DNA from: an uncultured Eubacteriales bacterium | Lineage (GTDB): Bacteria > Bacillota > Clostridia > Christensenellales > UMGS416 | Assembly: GCA_900542005.1 (NCBI GenBank) | Contig: UQLW01000019.1 | Coordinates: forward strand, 1-62,261 | Length of the DNA stretch: 62,261 nucleotides | Reading direction: 5' to 3' | Part shown: positions 50,093-56,969 of the stretch, piece by piece | How positions within the stretch are numbered: position 1 is the stretch's first letter | How the letters are laid out: each line of letters opens with the position of its first letter | The notes under the pieces: generated by a model | The model's input: only the letters and a program-made list of their open reading frames with translations | The model's database searches: none | Told to the model about the DNA's origin: nothing | Program-made: the position numbers and the translations under genes

Positions 50093-50472
50093 ATGCTCGT
50101 TTTGGGCATTTCTTTCTCGCAGCGTAATCAATGTTCCCCTTGTATGTTGCCTTGATGGTATCTGCCTTTCTTTTGGAAACATCCCTTAACCGCACCATCA
50201 CAGCACCCTCTCTGTATCTTGTTGCTCTTTTCATGTGGAATATCGCACCCATTGAAAGCTGCCACAAGATGCTGCTGTTTCAGATCGTCAGGACCCAGGG
50301 AGGACATATAGCCCAGCTACCGGAAGCTTTTATCTGGAGTTCGGGCCTCCGGCAGCCCTAGGGCGCCTTCGTGGGCATGCGCACCTCTCCAGCCGCCCGC
50401 GTCATCCAGCCGCAGCCTCCCCCTTGGCGTGTCCTGGCGATTTCCCCTTTCCATCGATTACCGGGTTGCTTC
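50093..50472. other. Intergenic region, AT-richer at its left, without a convincing gene
   Basis: A 76-codon plus-strand frame (50131-50361) has no ribosome-binding site and no recognisable product. The first 230 bases are lower in GC than the neighbours. Near 50473-50478 a TTGACA occurs ahead of the SH3/NlpC gene, but no clear -10 is at the right distance (TACATT at 19 bp is the best). No function assigned. Confidence 0.4.
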
Positions 50473-50525
50473 TTGACAGGAAATCCTATAAAATAGGTAC
50501 ATTGGGATATAAAGGGGGAACGACT

Positions 50526-53051
50526 ATGCATACAAAGCCCTGGGCCGTGAAGGCCGCTGCGGCTGCCCTGGCGCTGGCGTTGGCGGTTCCGGTTGCCGCT
50601 GTGCCCACCGCCCTGGCGGAAGGGACGGCTGTCGTAACGCTGGAGCAAAGCGGATCGACGCTGAATCTTCGGGCCGCTGCCAGTACGTCTGCTACGATTA
50701 TCGGCCGCCTTCATCATGGCGACCGCGTGACCGTCCTCGCTGAGTCCAACGGATGGTCCCGTATCGAGGCGGACGGCCTTACAGGCTATGTTTCCAGCCG
50801 CTATTTGCAGCAGGGCAGCGATACGGTGACAACCGACACCCAGCAGGGGACCGTCCAGGCCTCCAGCCTCAACGTGCGCTCCGGCCCCGGCACCCAGTAT
50901 AGCCGCGTCGGCTCGCTGTCCCGCGGCGCTACCGTTACCATCGTCGGCGTCTCCGGCGGCTTCTACCGGATCCGGTATGGCTCCGGGACCGGCTACGTTT
51001 CCAAGGATTATATCCGCCTTACGGAGGTCGAGCCCGACCCCACCGATACCCCCTTGAACCAGTCCGGCGTCGTCAATGTCTCCTCCAGCCTCAATGTGCG
51101 CTCCGGCCCCGGCACGGGCTACAGCGCTATCGGCCGGCTGCCAAGCGGCGCTCAGGTTACAATTATTGGGGCATCCGGTGATTTTTACAAAATCCAATAT
51201 GGCTCCGGAACCGGCTATGTCGCCAAGGCCTATATCCGCCTGGGCAGCGTGGTCACCGCCTCGCCATCGGCCAGCGCCGCTCCCACATCTTCCCCGGGGC
51301 AGGCTGTGCTGGGCCGTGTGCTGGCGACCAGCCTGAACGTACGCTCCGGCCCTGGCACGGGCTATGCAAAGGTAGCCAGCGTTAAGCAGAACGCCATGGT
51401 CACGGTCTTGGGCGTCAGCGGTGATTGGTATAAGATTTCGACCGGATCCACCACGGGATATGTGCTGGGCGTTTATCTTAAGCTTGAGTCTCCGGCTGAC
51501 CCTCGGGAAGGCGTGGTGCGCGCATCCAGCCTGAATGTACGTTCCGGCCCTTCTACATCGGCCGCGCGTATCGGGTCGCTTGCCAATGGAAGCCCTGTAA
51601 CCTGCTATGAAAAGATCAATGGTTTCTACCGGATCCAATACCAGGGCCGCGACGGTTATGTATCGGCAGATTACATTGTTTTCCCTCCGGTTGAGCCCAG
51701 TCCTTCCATCGAGCCTAGCCCCTCGGTTGAGCCTAGTCCCTCGGTCGAGCCTAGTCCTTCCGTCGAGCCTAGTCCCTCCGTTGAGCCCAGTCCCTCGGTC
51801 GAGCCTAGTCCTTCCGTTGAACCTAGCCCCTCGGTCGAGCCTAGTCCCTCCGTTGAGCCCAGTCCCTCGGTTGAACCTAGCCCCTCCGTTGAGCCCAGTC
51901 CCTCGGTCGAGCCTAGTCCCTCCGTTGAGCCCAGTCCTTCCGTTGAACCTAGCCCTTCGGTCGAACCTAGCCCCTCCGTTGAGCCCAGTCCCTCGGTCGA
52001 GCCTAGTCCTTCCGTTGAGCCCAGTCCCTCGGTCGAGCCCAGCCCTTCCGTCGAGCCCAGCCCGTCACCGATGGCTGTCGGCATTGTAACAGGTGATAAC
52101 GTCCGGATCCGTACCGGTCCTGGCACCAACTTCCCCCAGGTATCCAGCGTAAACAGCGGTACCTTCCTCCAGGTGACGGGGCTAACCGGCGAGTGGTATC
52201 AGATTCTGTATGCCGGGGAGCTGCGGTATATCTCTTCCGCCTATATATCCTTCCAGCCTGAAGGCACCACCAGCGCCGATCCTGAAGCCCTGTATACCGG
52301 CAGTATATCCGCCTCCAACGTGAATATACGCTCTGGGCCGGACACCACCTATCCCGTTCTCGGACAGCTTGATTCCGGCGTCCGCGTCTCGATCCTTGGG
52401 GTTAAGGGCGATTGGTATCAAATCTATTACGGGGAAAAGCATACGGCCCAGGCCTATGTATCCGCCGCCTATGTCACGCTGGATAAGCAGGAGTCCGGCC
52501 CTGCCGCCATTAAGGCGCCTACGCAGCAGGAGCTGGATGCCATCGCCGCCACCATCCCCAGCAGCCTCAGCACCCGTCAGTATCAGATCGTCCTTCAGGC
52601 TCTGTCCCTGGTCGATCGCGTGCCCTATTTCTGGGGCGGCAAGAGCTATACCGTCGGTTGGGACAGCAATTGGGGCCTGCTAACCCCGGTCACCTCCTCC
52701 GGCAGCCCCACAACCGGTACGCTGCGGCGCTTTGGCCTGGATTGCTCCGGCTACGTTTATTGGGTATTCCGGAATGCGGGATTTACCGATAGCCAGGTAA
52801 AAAATGAGCTGGGGCTCAATACCACCGGACAATATGACGCTTCGAGCGCTATCCAGTGGTCCGACGCCCAGGCCGGGGATCTTGTCTTTAAGATGAGCGG
52901 CGGCAATCACGTCGGAATCGTGATCGAGAACCTGGGAGACGGCCGGCTTCGCGTGGCCCACTGCAGCAGCGGAAGCAACAACGTGGTCGTTACGGTGGAA
53001 ACGCAAAACAAAACCTTCACCTCTGCCCGCAGGCCCAAGCTTCTCGGTTAG
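50526..53051 (+). CDS. Secreted NlpC/P60 peptidoglycan hydrolase with seven SH3 domains
   Basis: 841 residues from the ATG at 50526, with AAAGGGGG upstream. A signal peptide (AAAAALALALAVPVAA) is followed by five bacterial SH3 domains (roughly 35-95, 108-166, 182-240, 262-320, 329-386), most with the SLNVRSGPGT motif. A Ser/Pro/Glu linker of 21 six-residue repeats (390-515) comes next, then two more SH3 domains (517-575, 588-655) and an NlpC/P60 domain (about 690-838). Catalytic residues are Cys740 in FGLDCSGYVYWVF, His795 in GNHVGIVIE and probably His812 in RVAHCSSG. Such enzymes cut D-Glu-diamino-acid bonds in wall peptides. The SH3 domains probably hold it to peptidoglycan. Convergent with an L,D-transpeptidase gene. 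Confidence 0.93.
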   Translation: MHTKPWAVKAAAAALALALAVPVAAVPTALAEGTAVVTLEQSGSTLNLRAAASTSATIIGRLHHGDRVTVLAESNGWSRIEADGLTGYVSSRYLQQGSDTVTTDTQQGTVQASSLNVRSGPGTQYSRVGSLSRGATVTIVGVSGGFYRIRYGSGTGYVSKDYIRLTEVEPDPTDTPLNQSGVVNVSSSLNVRSGPGTGYSAIGRLPSGAQVTIIGASGDFYKIQYGSGTGYVAKAYIRLGSVVTASPSASAAPTSSPGQAVLGRVLATSLNVRSGPGTGYAKVASVKQNAMVTVLGVSGDWYKISTGSTTGYVLGVYLKLESPADPREGVVRASSLNVRSGPSTSAARIGSLANGSPVTCYEKINGFYRIQYQGRDGYVSADYIVFPPVEPSPSIEPSPSVEPSPSVEPSPSVEPSPSVEPSPSVEPSPSVEPSPSVEPSPSVEPSPSVEPSPSVEPSPSVEPSPSVEPSPSVEPSPSVEPSPSVEPSPSVEPSPSVEPSPSVEPSPSVEPSPSPMAVGIVTGDNVRIRTGPGTNFPQVSSVNSGTFLQVTGLTGEWYQILYAGELRYISSAYISFQPEGTTSADPEALYTGSISASNVNIRSGPDTTYPVLGQLDSGVRVSILGVKGDWYQIYYGEKHTAQAYVSAAYVTLDKQESGPAAIKAPTQQELDAIAATIPSSLSTRQYQIVLQALSLVDRVPYFWGGKSYTVGWDSNWGLLTPVTSSGSPTTGTLRRFGLDCSGYVYWVFRNAGFTDSQVKNELGLNTTGQYDASSAIQWSDAQAGDLVFKMSGGNHVGIVIENLGDGRLRVAHCSSGSNNVVVTVETQNKTFTSARRPKLLG
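51693..52070 (+). repeat. 21 tandem copies of an 18-bp in-frame repeat
   Basis: The unit GAGCCTAGTCCCTCCGTT (with third-base variants such as CCC/CCT, AGT/AGC, GTT/GTC, TCG/TCC) encodes Glu-Pro-Ser-Pro-Ser-Val. Exactly 378 bp, 21 units; the second residue set varies only at Ile (first unit) and Pro (last unit). The mixture of synonymous variants in blocks suggests expansion by recombination or slippage. Copy number should vary between strains without shifting frame. Confidence 0.95.
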
Positions 53052-53108
53052 CGCCCTTCGCTCATGCAATCAGGCAAAAGGACGCGGTCACGGTAGCTTA
53101 CCATCACA

Positions 53109-53150
53109 CAAAAAGCCCTCCCTATGGTCGATCATAGGGAGGGCTTTTTT
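53109..53150. terminator. Shared terminator of the two convergent cell-wall genes
   Basis: AAAAAGCCCTCCCTATG and its perfect inverse surround GTCGAT, ending in TTTTTT; A/T runs on both sides serve both genes. Confidence 0.93.
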
Positions 53151-53240
53151 ATCCCTGCCGTCAGCTTTTCGCAGATTGCGGCCGGTCAGCCGTCAGTCTT
53201 TCGATAGGAAGTATGATGTGCACCCCTGGGCCCGCCCGGC

Positions 53241-54302
53241 TTACACGCCCGGCGGCAGCGTACGGGTTACCCGCGGCACGTCCTTGGAGAAGGTTTCAGT
53301 CAGCGGCGCAGGCGTCACCCCCGGATAGGGGGTATTCAGGATGGTGGCGCCCGTCACATTGCGCCGCATCGGGTTCTCCGGATCCGGATCGGTTGGATCC
53401 CACTTGGCCGATTGATCCAGCGGTATGGGCAGAAGCTTGACGGTAATCTCCGGCTGAGGGGGACCGGTATAGATTTTAACCGGGGTACCCTCTGGAACGT
53501 TGTCATAAATCCATTTTGCATCTGCCACCTGCAGCCGTACGCACCCGCCGGAATCGGCTGTCCCCAGATTGTTGAAGTTGGATACCTTGAGCGTGTCCGG
53601 TTTCCGGGCCGTATAGTTCACCGAATGGAAGAGATAGCTTCCGGTGATACGGGTTGCATACTGGGCATAGGTGGGCGTGGAAGCCAGCATCTGCTGCCAG
53701 CGGTATTTGGTCTTGGTGCGGAAGAGCCCATCAGGGGTTTTGTTGTTTTCGCCGGTGGAGCAGATCATATACCGTACCGGCAGCGAGTAGGTGCCGTCCC
53801 GGTCCACTGTATAGACTGTGACGAGCTGCGCGCCCTTATTGATGACAATATAATAGGGATAGTCCAGATCAACGGGGCTGGGCTGCGGCGTGGGCGAGGG
53901 CTTAGGCGTGGGCGTAGCGGTAAGCTTGACCGTGGCCTCCACGGGCGTGGTTCCCCCTGTGGGAGCCGGCAGCGTCTCCGCGTTCTTCGTGCTGTCCTGC
54001 CCTGAAGCCGGGCCTGACGCCTTCGTGGCCGCCAGGGCCTCCTCCACCGGCGTCGCCGGCGCTGTTTTCAGCGGCGCGAGCTGCCTTGTCCCATAAAGCA
54101 GCAGCATAACCGCCGCCACCGTAACGGCGGCAATCCCCAGCGCGATCGGCCACATTCGCTGCCATAGCGTGGGCGCCTTCTGGTGGCTCCCCCGCTTTTG
54201 CGCAGGTACTTTCTGATGGCTCCCCCGCCTTTGCGCAGGTGTGTGCTGATGGCCACCCCGCTTTTGCGCGGATGTTTTCTGATGACTGCCTCGCCTTCCC
54301 AA
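53241..54302 (-). CDS. Membrane-anchored L,D-transpeptidase (YkuD domain)
   Basis: 353 residues. The N-terminal cytoplasmic tail (1-45) has four basic 11-residue repeats. A membrane helix at about 51-70 (WPIALGIAAVTVAAVMLLLY) is followed by a Thr/Pro-rich spacer (80-142), then the YkuD domain at about 149-279: YYIVINKGAQLVTVYTVD, HSVNYT with His226, and LGTADSGGCVRLQVADAKW with the catalytic Cys254 and Arg256. YkuD enzymes form 3-3 cross-links or attach proteins to peptidoglycan. A further Pro-rich C-terminal tail (280-353) is unusual. The start is the ATG at 54302; its promoter is placed 54-83 bases upstream. Faces the NlpC/P60 gene. Confidence 0.9.
   Translation of the reverse strand: MGRRGSHQKTSAQKRGGHQHTPAQRRGSHQKVPAQKRGSHQKAPTLWQRMWPIALGIAAVTVAAVMLLLYGTRQLAPLKTAPATPVEEALAATKASGPASGQDSTKNAETLPAPTGGTTPVEATVKLTATPTPKPSPTPQPSPVDLDYPYYIVINKGAQLVTVYTVDRDGTYSLPVRYMICSTGENNKTPDGLFRTKTKYRWQQMLASTPTYAQYATRITGSYLFHSVNYTARKPDTLKVSNFNNLGTADSGGCVRLQVADAKWIYDNVPEGTPVKIYTGPPQPEITVKLLPIPLDQSAKWDPTDPDPENPMRRNVTGATILNTPYPGVTPAPLTETFSKDVPRVTRTLPPGV
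54165..54296 (-). repeat. Four 33-bp repeats encoding basic His/Lys-rich units
   Basis: Residues 3-46 of the L,D-transpeptidase consist of four units: RRGSHQKTSAQ, KRGGHQHTPAQ, RRGSHQKVPAQ, KRGSHQKAPTL. At DNA level the units are nearly alike, so this is a recent duplication within the gene. Confidence 0.85.
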
Positions 54303-54355
54303 AATATCCTCCCTGTGCCGCCAAGCTTACCCTCTAAGGCGGCATACCCTTGCCT

Positions 54356-54385
54356 ATTGTAGGGCGAAAACCCGAAAATTGTCAA
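54356..54385 (-). promoter_or_regulatory. Promoter of the L,D-transpeptidase gene
   Basis: Minus strand: TTGACA (54385-54380), an 18-bp spacer and TACAAT (54361-54356). Confidence 0.7.
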
Positions 54386-54549
54386 TTCCCAATTGGAAAT
54401 TTGGGGGAATCAGCCGCCTCTTCCGGGGCGGCGGGCCCTTTTCTTGCGATCACGGCCTGCAAAACAGGATAGGCAAAGGGCGGGCAGTGTGGTAAGATGG
54501 AGCATATGCGGCAAAAAGGGGAGGCTGCGCCTCCCCGCTCCCAGTTTTC

Positions 54550-55329
54550 TTACAGATAGCGGTATACCTCGCCCGTCGGGATAAAGTCCACCGTCAGCTC
54601 CGGATGGCGCCCGGCTATCCGCTGTGCCAGCAGGCGCATCCCCATCTCCTCGCTGACCAGGTGTCCGCAGGTAAGGGCCGCCATCGGTATCCCCAGCGCG
54701 GCGGCGTCGCGCACCTGCTCCAGCACGCCCCACTCGCTGACCTCGCCGAAAAAGAAGGCGCCCGATACGCCTTGCATCATGATTTCATCCATCACCCTGG
54801 CGTTGAAGCCTGGATCCCCCACGGCCATGCCCACCAGGGAGAAGGGGGTATCGAGGTCGCCGGTGGCGCGTACGGCGCCTGCGCCCAGCCTCTGCTTGAT
54901 GTCCTGGGCCATCTGTCGGGCCGTCCGCGGTTCATCCAGCAGCCACGCGCCGCCCTGGGGATGGCCGGCCCAGCCCAGCGCCTCCAGCACGCCTTCCACA
55001 ATGCCGTCCGGCTGGCAGCGATGGATGTAGTCATGGTATCGCCAGATGGTCAATCCGCTCTCCTCCACCAGCCGCCGCTTTGCCGCCACCACCGGGTGCC
55101 CGGGCCGGTCCTCGTCGGTATGGTTGTAGTAGGTGGGCTCGTGGGTAATCAGAAAATCCACTCCCAGCTGGCGCGCTTTGCCTATCACCTCGGCCGTTGC
55201 CATAAAGCAGGTGCCGACATGGCGCGCTTCCCGGCTGCTGTCGCCCGCCTTTACCGTATCCACGGTCTTCTCAAGGGGCCCACCCGCCGGGGCGATGAGT
55301 TCGTCGATCAATTCCTGTATCTGCATCAT
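54550..55329 (-). CDS. Nif3-like dinuclear metal centre protein
   Basis: 259 residues from the ATG at 55329 (MMQIQELIDELIAPAGG), with GGAGGG upstream. Metal-ligand patterns of the Nif3/YqfO family: DFLITHEPTYYNHTDED with His, WRYHDYIHRCQPDG, LVGMAVGDPGFNARVMDE, FFFGEVSEWGVLEQVRDA and LTCGHLVSEEMGMRLLAQ. In many genomes it is called GTP cyclohydrolase 1 type 2, though its role is unsettled. It lacks the inserted middle domain of longer YqfO proteins. Divergent from the MFS transporter gene. Confidence 0.87.
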   Translation of the reverse strand: MMQIQELIDELIAPAGGPLEKTVDTVKAGDSSREARHVGTCFMATAEVIGKARQLGVDFLITHEPTYYNHTDEDRPGHPVVAAKRRLVEESGLTIWRYHDYIHRCQPDGIVEGVLEALGWAGHPQGGAWLLDEPRTARQMAQDIKQRLGAGAVRATGDLDTPFSLVGMAVGDPGFNARVMDEIMMQGVSGAFFFGEVSEWGVLEQVRDAAALGIPMAALTCGHLVSEEMGMRLLAQRIAGRHPELTVDFIPTGEVYRYL

Positions 55330-55412
55330 CTTTTCCCTCCTTTTTGTATATTGTAGCACGATACGGCCCTGGGGGCCATAGTACGGCATGTTTTGCCTGC
55401 AAGGAGCTTCGC

Positions 55413-56570
55413 ATGAAAAAGGCCAGCTTTCTCCGCCTGGAAGTTTTCTACTTTCTGATGATGTGGGCCAGCAACTTTGCCCATCCCGTTACCCCCGCCT
55501 TCTTTAATTCCCTGGGCTTTTCCAGCTCCATGTTCGGCATCTCCTTTGCGGCCATGAGCGTTACCTACTTCCTGTTTTCCCCGCTGTGGGGCCGCCTGGC
55601 CGACCGGCGCGGCGCAGTGCCCATGATGGCCCTCAGCCTGGCCGGATATGGCGTCGCCCAGTGGCTTTTTGGCTTAATCACTACGCCTGCGGCGCTGGTG
55701 CTGGTGCGCCTTCTGGCGGGCGCCTTCACCTGCGGCTATCAGGTCATTGCGATGGCCTACTGCGGCAACCTGGGCGACGAGCGTACCCGTCCCCGCCTGC
55801 TCTCCATCCACGGCGCGGTTATGGCGGCGGCCGCCGCCCTTGGCTATCTGACCGGCGGCTTCATCGGCGTCGTATCCATCGCCTGGGTCTTCCGCCTGCA
55901 GGCCCTCGTTCTGGCTGCCCTTGGCGCGGGCGTAATGCTGCTGCTGGGCGAGCCGCCGGAGAGCCGGCCGGCCGAACCCCTGCCGGCGGATACCGCCGCC
56001 CCCAAGGCTGCCTGGACGCTGCCCTTCGCGCTGATGCTGCTGGGGGTTATGCTGGCCAGCTTCGGCACCACCGGCTATGAGAATGCCTTTAATTACTACA
56101 TTACTGACATCCTGGCCTTCCCCACCAGCTACAACGGGCTCATTAAGGCCCTAACCGGGCTGACAGGCTTTGCCGCCAACATGCTGCTGCAGCTGTATCT
56201 CGCCCGGGGGCGGGATGGCCGCCGCACCCTGATCGGCGTTCTGGGGATCAACGTCGGCCTGCTGGCCCTCTCCCTTTTTATGCCGGGCTCCGGTCCTTTT
56301 ATCGCGGCCAACGTGGTTTTTACCGCCTTTAACGCCATGGTCCTCCCGCTGCAGCAGGCCATGGCCGCCCGCGGTCAGGCCGGCCGCATGGGCAGGGCAT
56401 CCGGCCTCTTTAACGCGGCCCGTTCCCTTGGCATGGTGGGCGGCTCCCTCTTTGCCGGTTTTATCTACGCCGTCCATCCGCGCCTGCCCTTTTTCTGCGC
56501 CGCAGTCGCCTTTGCCACCGCCGGTATTGTGGCCTATTGCCAGCATGCGGCGGCCCGCCGTCATGGATAA
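55413..56570 (+). CDS. Major facilitator superfamily transporter
   Basis: 385 residues from the ATG at 55413 (MKKASFLRLEVFYFLMMWAS), with AAGGAG upstream. About twelve hydrophobic segments. The loop 2-3 motif is SPLWGRLADRRGAVPMM, matching the MFS GxxxDRxGRR pattern. A DERTRPRLLSIHGAV stretch follows in the 4-5 loop. Central loop between the halves is short (GEPPESRPAEPLPADTAAP). Drug or sugar cargo cannot be decided; DHA1-type drug exporters have a similar length. It is followed 44 bases later by the DAK-type domain gene. Confidence 0.92.
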   Translation: MKKASFLRLEVFYFLMMWASNFAHPVTPAFFNSLGFSSSMFGISFAAMSVTYFLFSPLWGRLADRRGAVPMMALSLAGYGVAQWLFGLITTPAALVLVRLLAGAFTCGYQVIAMAYCGNLGDERTRPRLLSIHGAVMAAAAALGYLTGGFIGVVSIAWVFRLQALVLAALGAGVMLLLGEPPESRPAEPLPADTAAPKAAWTLPFALMLLGVMLASFGTTGYENAFNYYITDILAFPTSYNGLIKALTGLTGFAANMLLQLYLARGRDGRRTLIGVLGINVGLLALSLFMPGSGPFIAANVVFTAFNAMVLPLQQAMAARGQAGRMGRASGLFNAARSLGMVGGSLFAGFIYAVHPRLPFFCAAVAFATAGIVAYCQHAAARRHG

Positions 56571-56614
56571 CCGGCCCTTCGGGGCCTATCGATCAATAAG
56601 GAGGATCATTCAAG

Positions 56615-56866
56615 ATGCTGGAATTTAAATTTGACACACAGCTGCTTATCGAAGGGCACGGGCTCTCCGAGGATGCCATCCACGACTATATCACCGCCCA
56701 CTTTAAGGGCGACTGCCTTCTGGCTGTAGGTGATGAGGATCTCGTCAAAATTCACTTTCATACCAACGAGCCCTGGCAGGTGCTGGAATACTGCGCCAGC
56801 CTGGGCGATATTTACGACGTCGTCATTGAGAACATGGAGCGCCAGGAAAACGGGCTTGAGGGATAA
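56615..56866 (+). CDS. Small stand-alone protein resembling the FakA/DAK-family middle domain
   Basis: 83 residues with AAGGAGG upstream. MLEFKFDTQLLIEGHGLSED (fatty-acid kinase/DAK2-type linker), then CLLAVGDEDLVKIHFHTNEP and WQVLEYCASLGDIYDVVIEN, ending NMERQ. This matches the segment of FakA proteins that reads GDSLVVVGDDDLVKVHVHT and continues KVLEYALKYGE-IDNMREQ. The kinase (DAK2) and C-terminal phosphatase-like regions are absent. Role unknown; it could modulate a FakA or DAK enzyme encoded elsewhere. It has its own terminator downstream. Confidence 0.75.
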   Translation: MLEFKFDTQLLIEGHGLSEDAIHDYITAHFKGDCLLAVGDEDLVKIHFHTNEPWQVLEYCASLGDIYDVVIENMERQENGLEG

Positions 56867-56886
56867 CCGCGCTGCGGGTCAGCGGG

Positions 56887-56925
56887 CCGCCTGCAGAGGG
56901 CAACATCCTCTATAGGCGGTTTTCT
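56887..56925 (+). terminator. Terminator after the small FakA-like gene
   Basis: CCGCCT-GC-AGAGG and CCTCT-AT-AGGCGG form an interrupted stem, followed by TTTTCTTTTC. Confidence 0.75.
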
Positions 56926-56969
56926 TTTCAGGCGTTATAATGGCCTTATCAGAAAAAGGAGGAACCAAA

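Noticed and set aside
50131..50361. 76-codon frame as a small membrane protein
   Set aside because: No ribosome-binding site and no conserved-looking sequence; kept only as an intergenic note.
51693..52070. Tandem repeats as a CRISPR array
   Set aside because: Units are 18 bp, directly adjacent, coding, and without spacers or cas genes.
51671..52129. Minus-strand open frame of repeated GLGSTE units opposite the 18-bp repeats
   Set aside because: It only mirrors the in-frame repeat of the NlpC/P60 gene; it has no ribosome-binding site and lies inside a well-supported gene.
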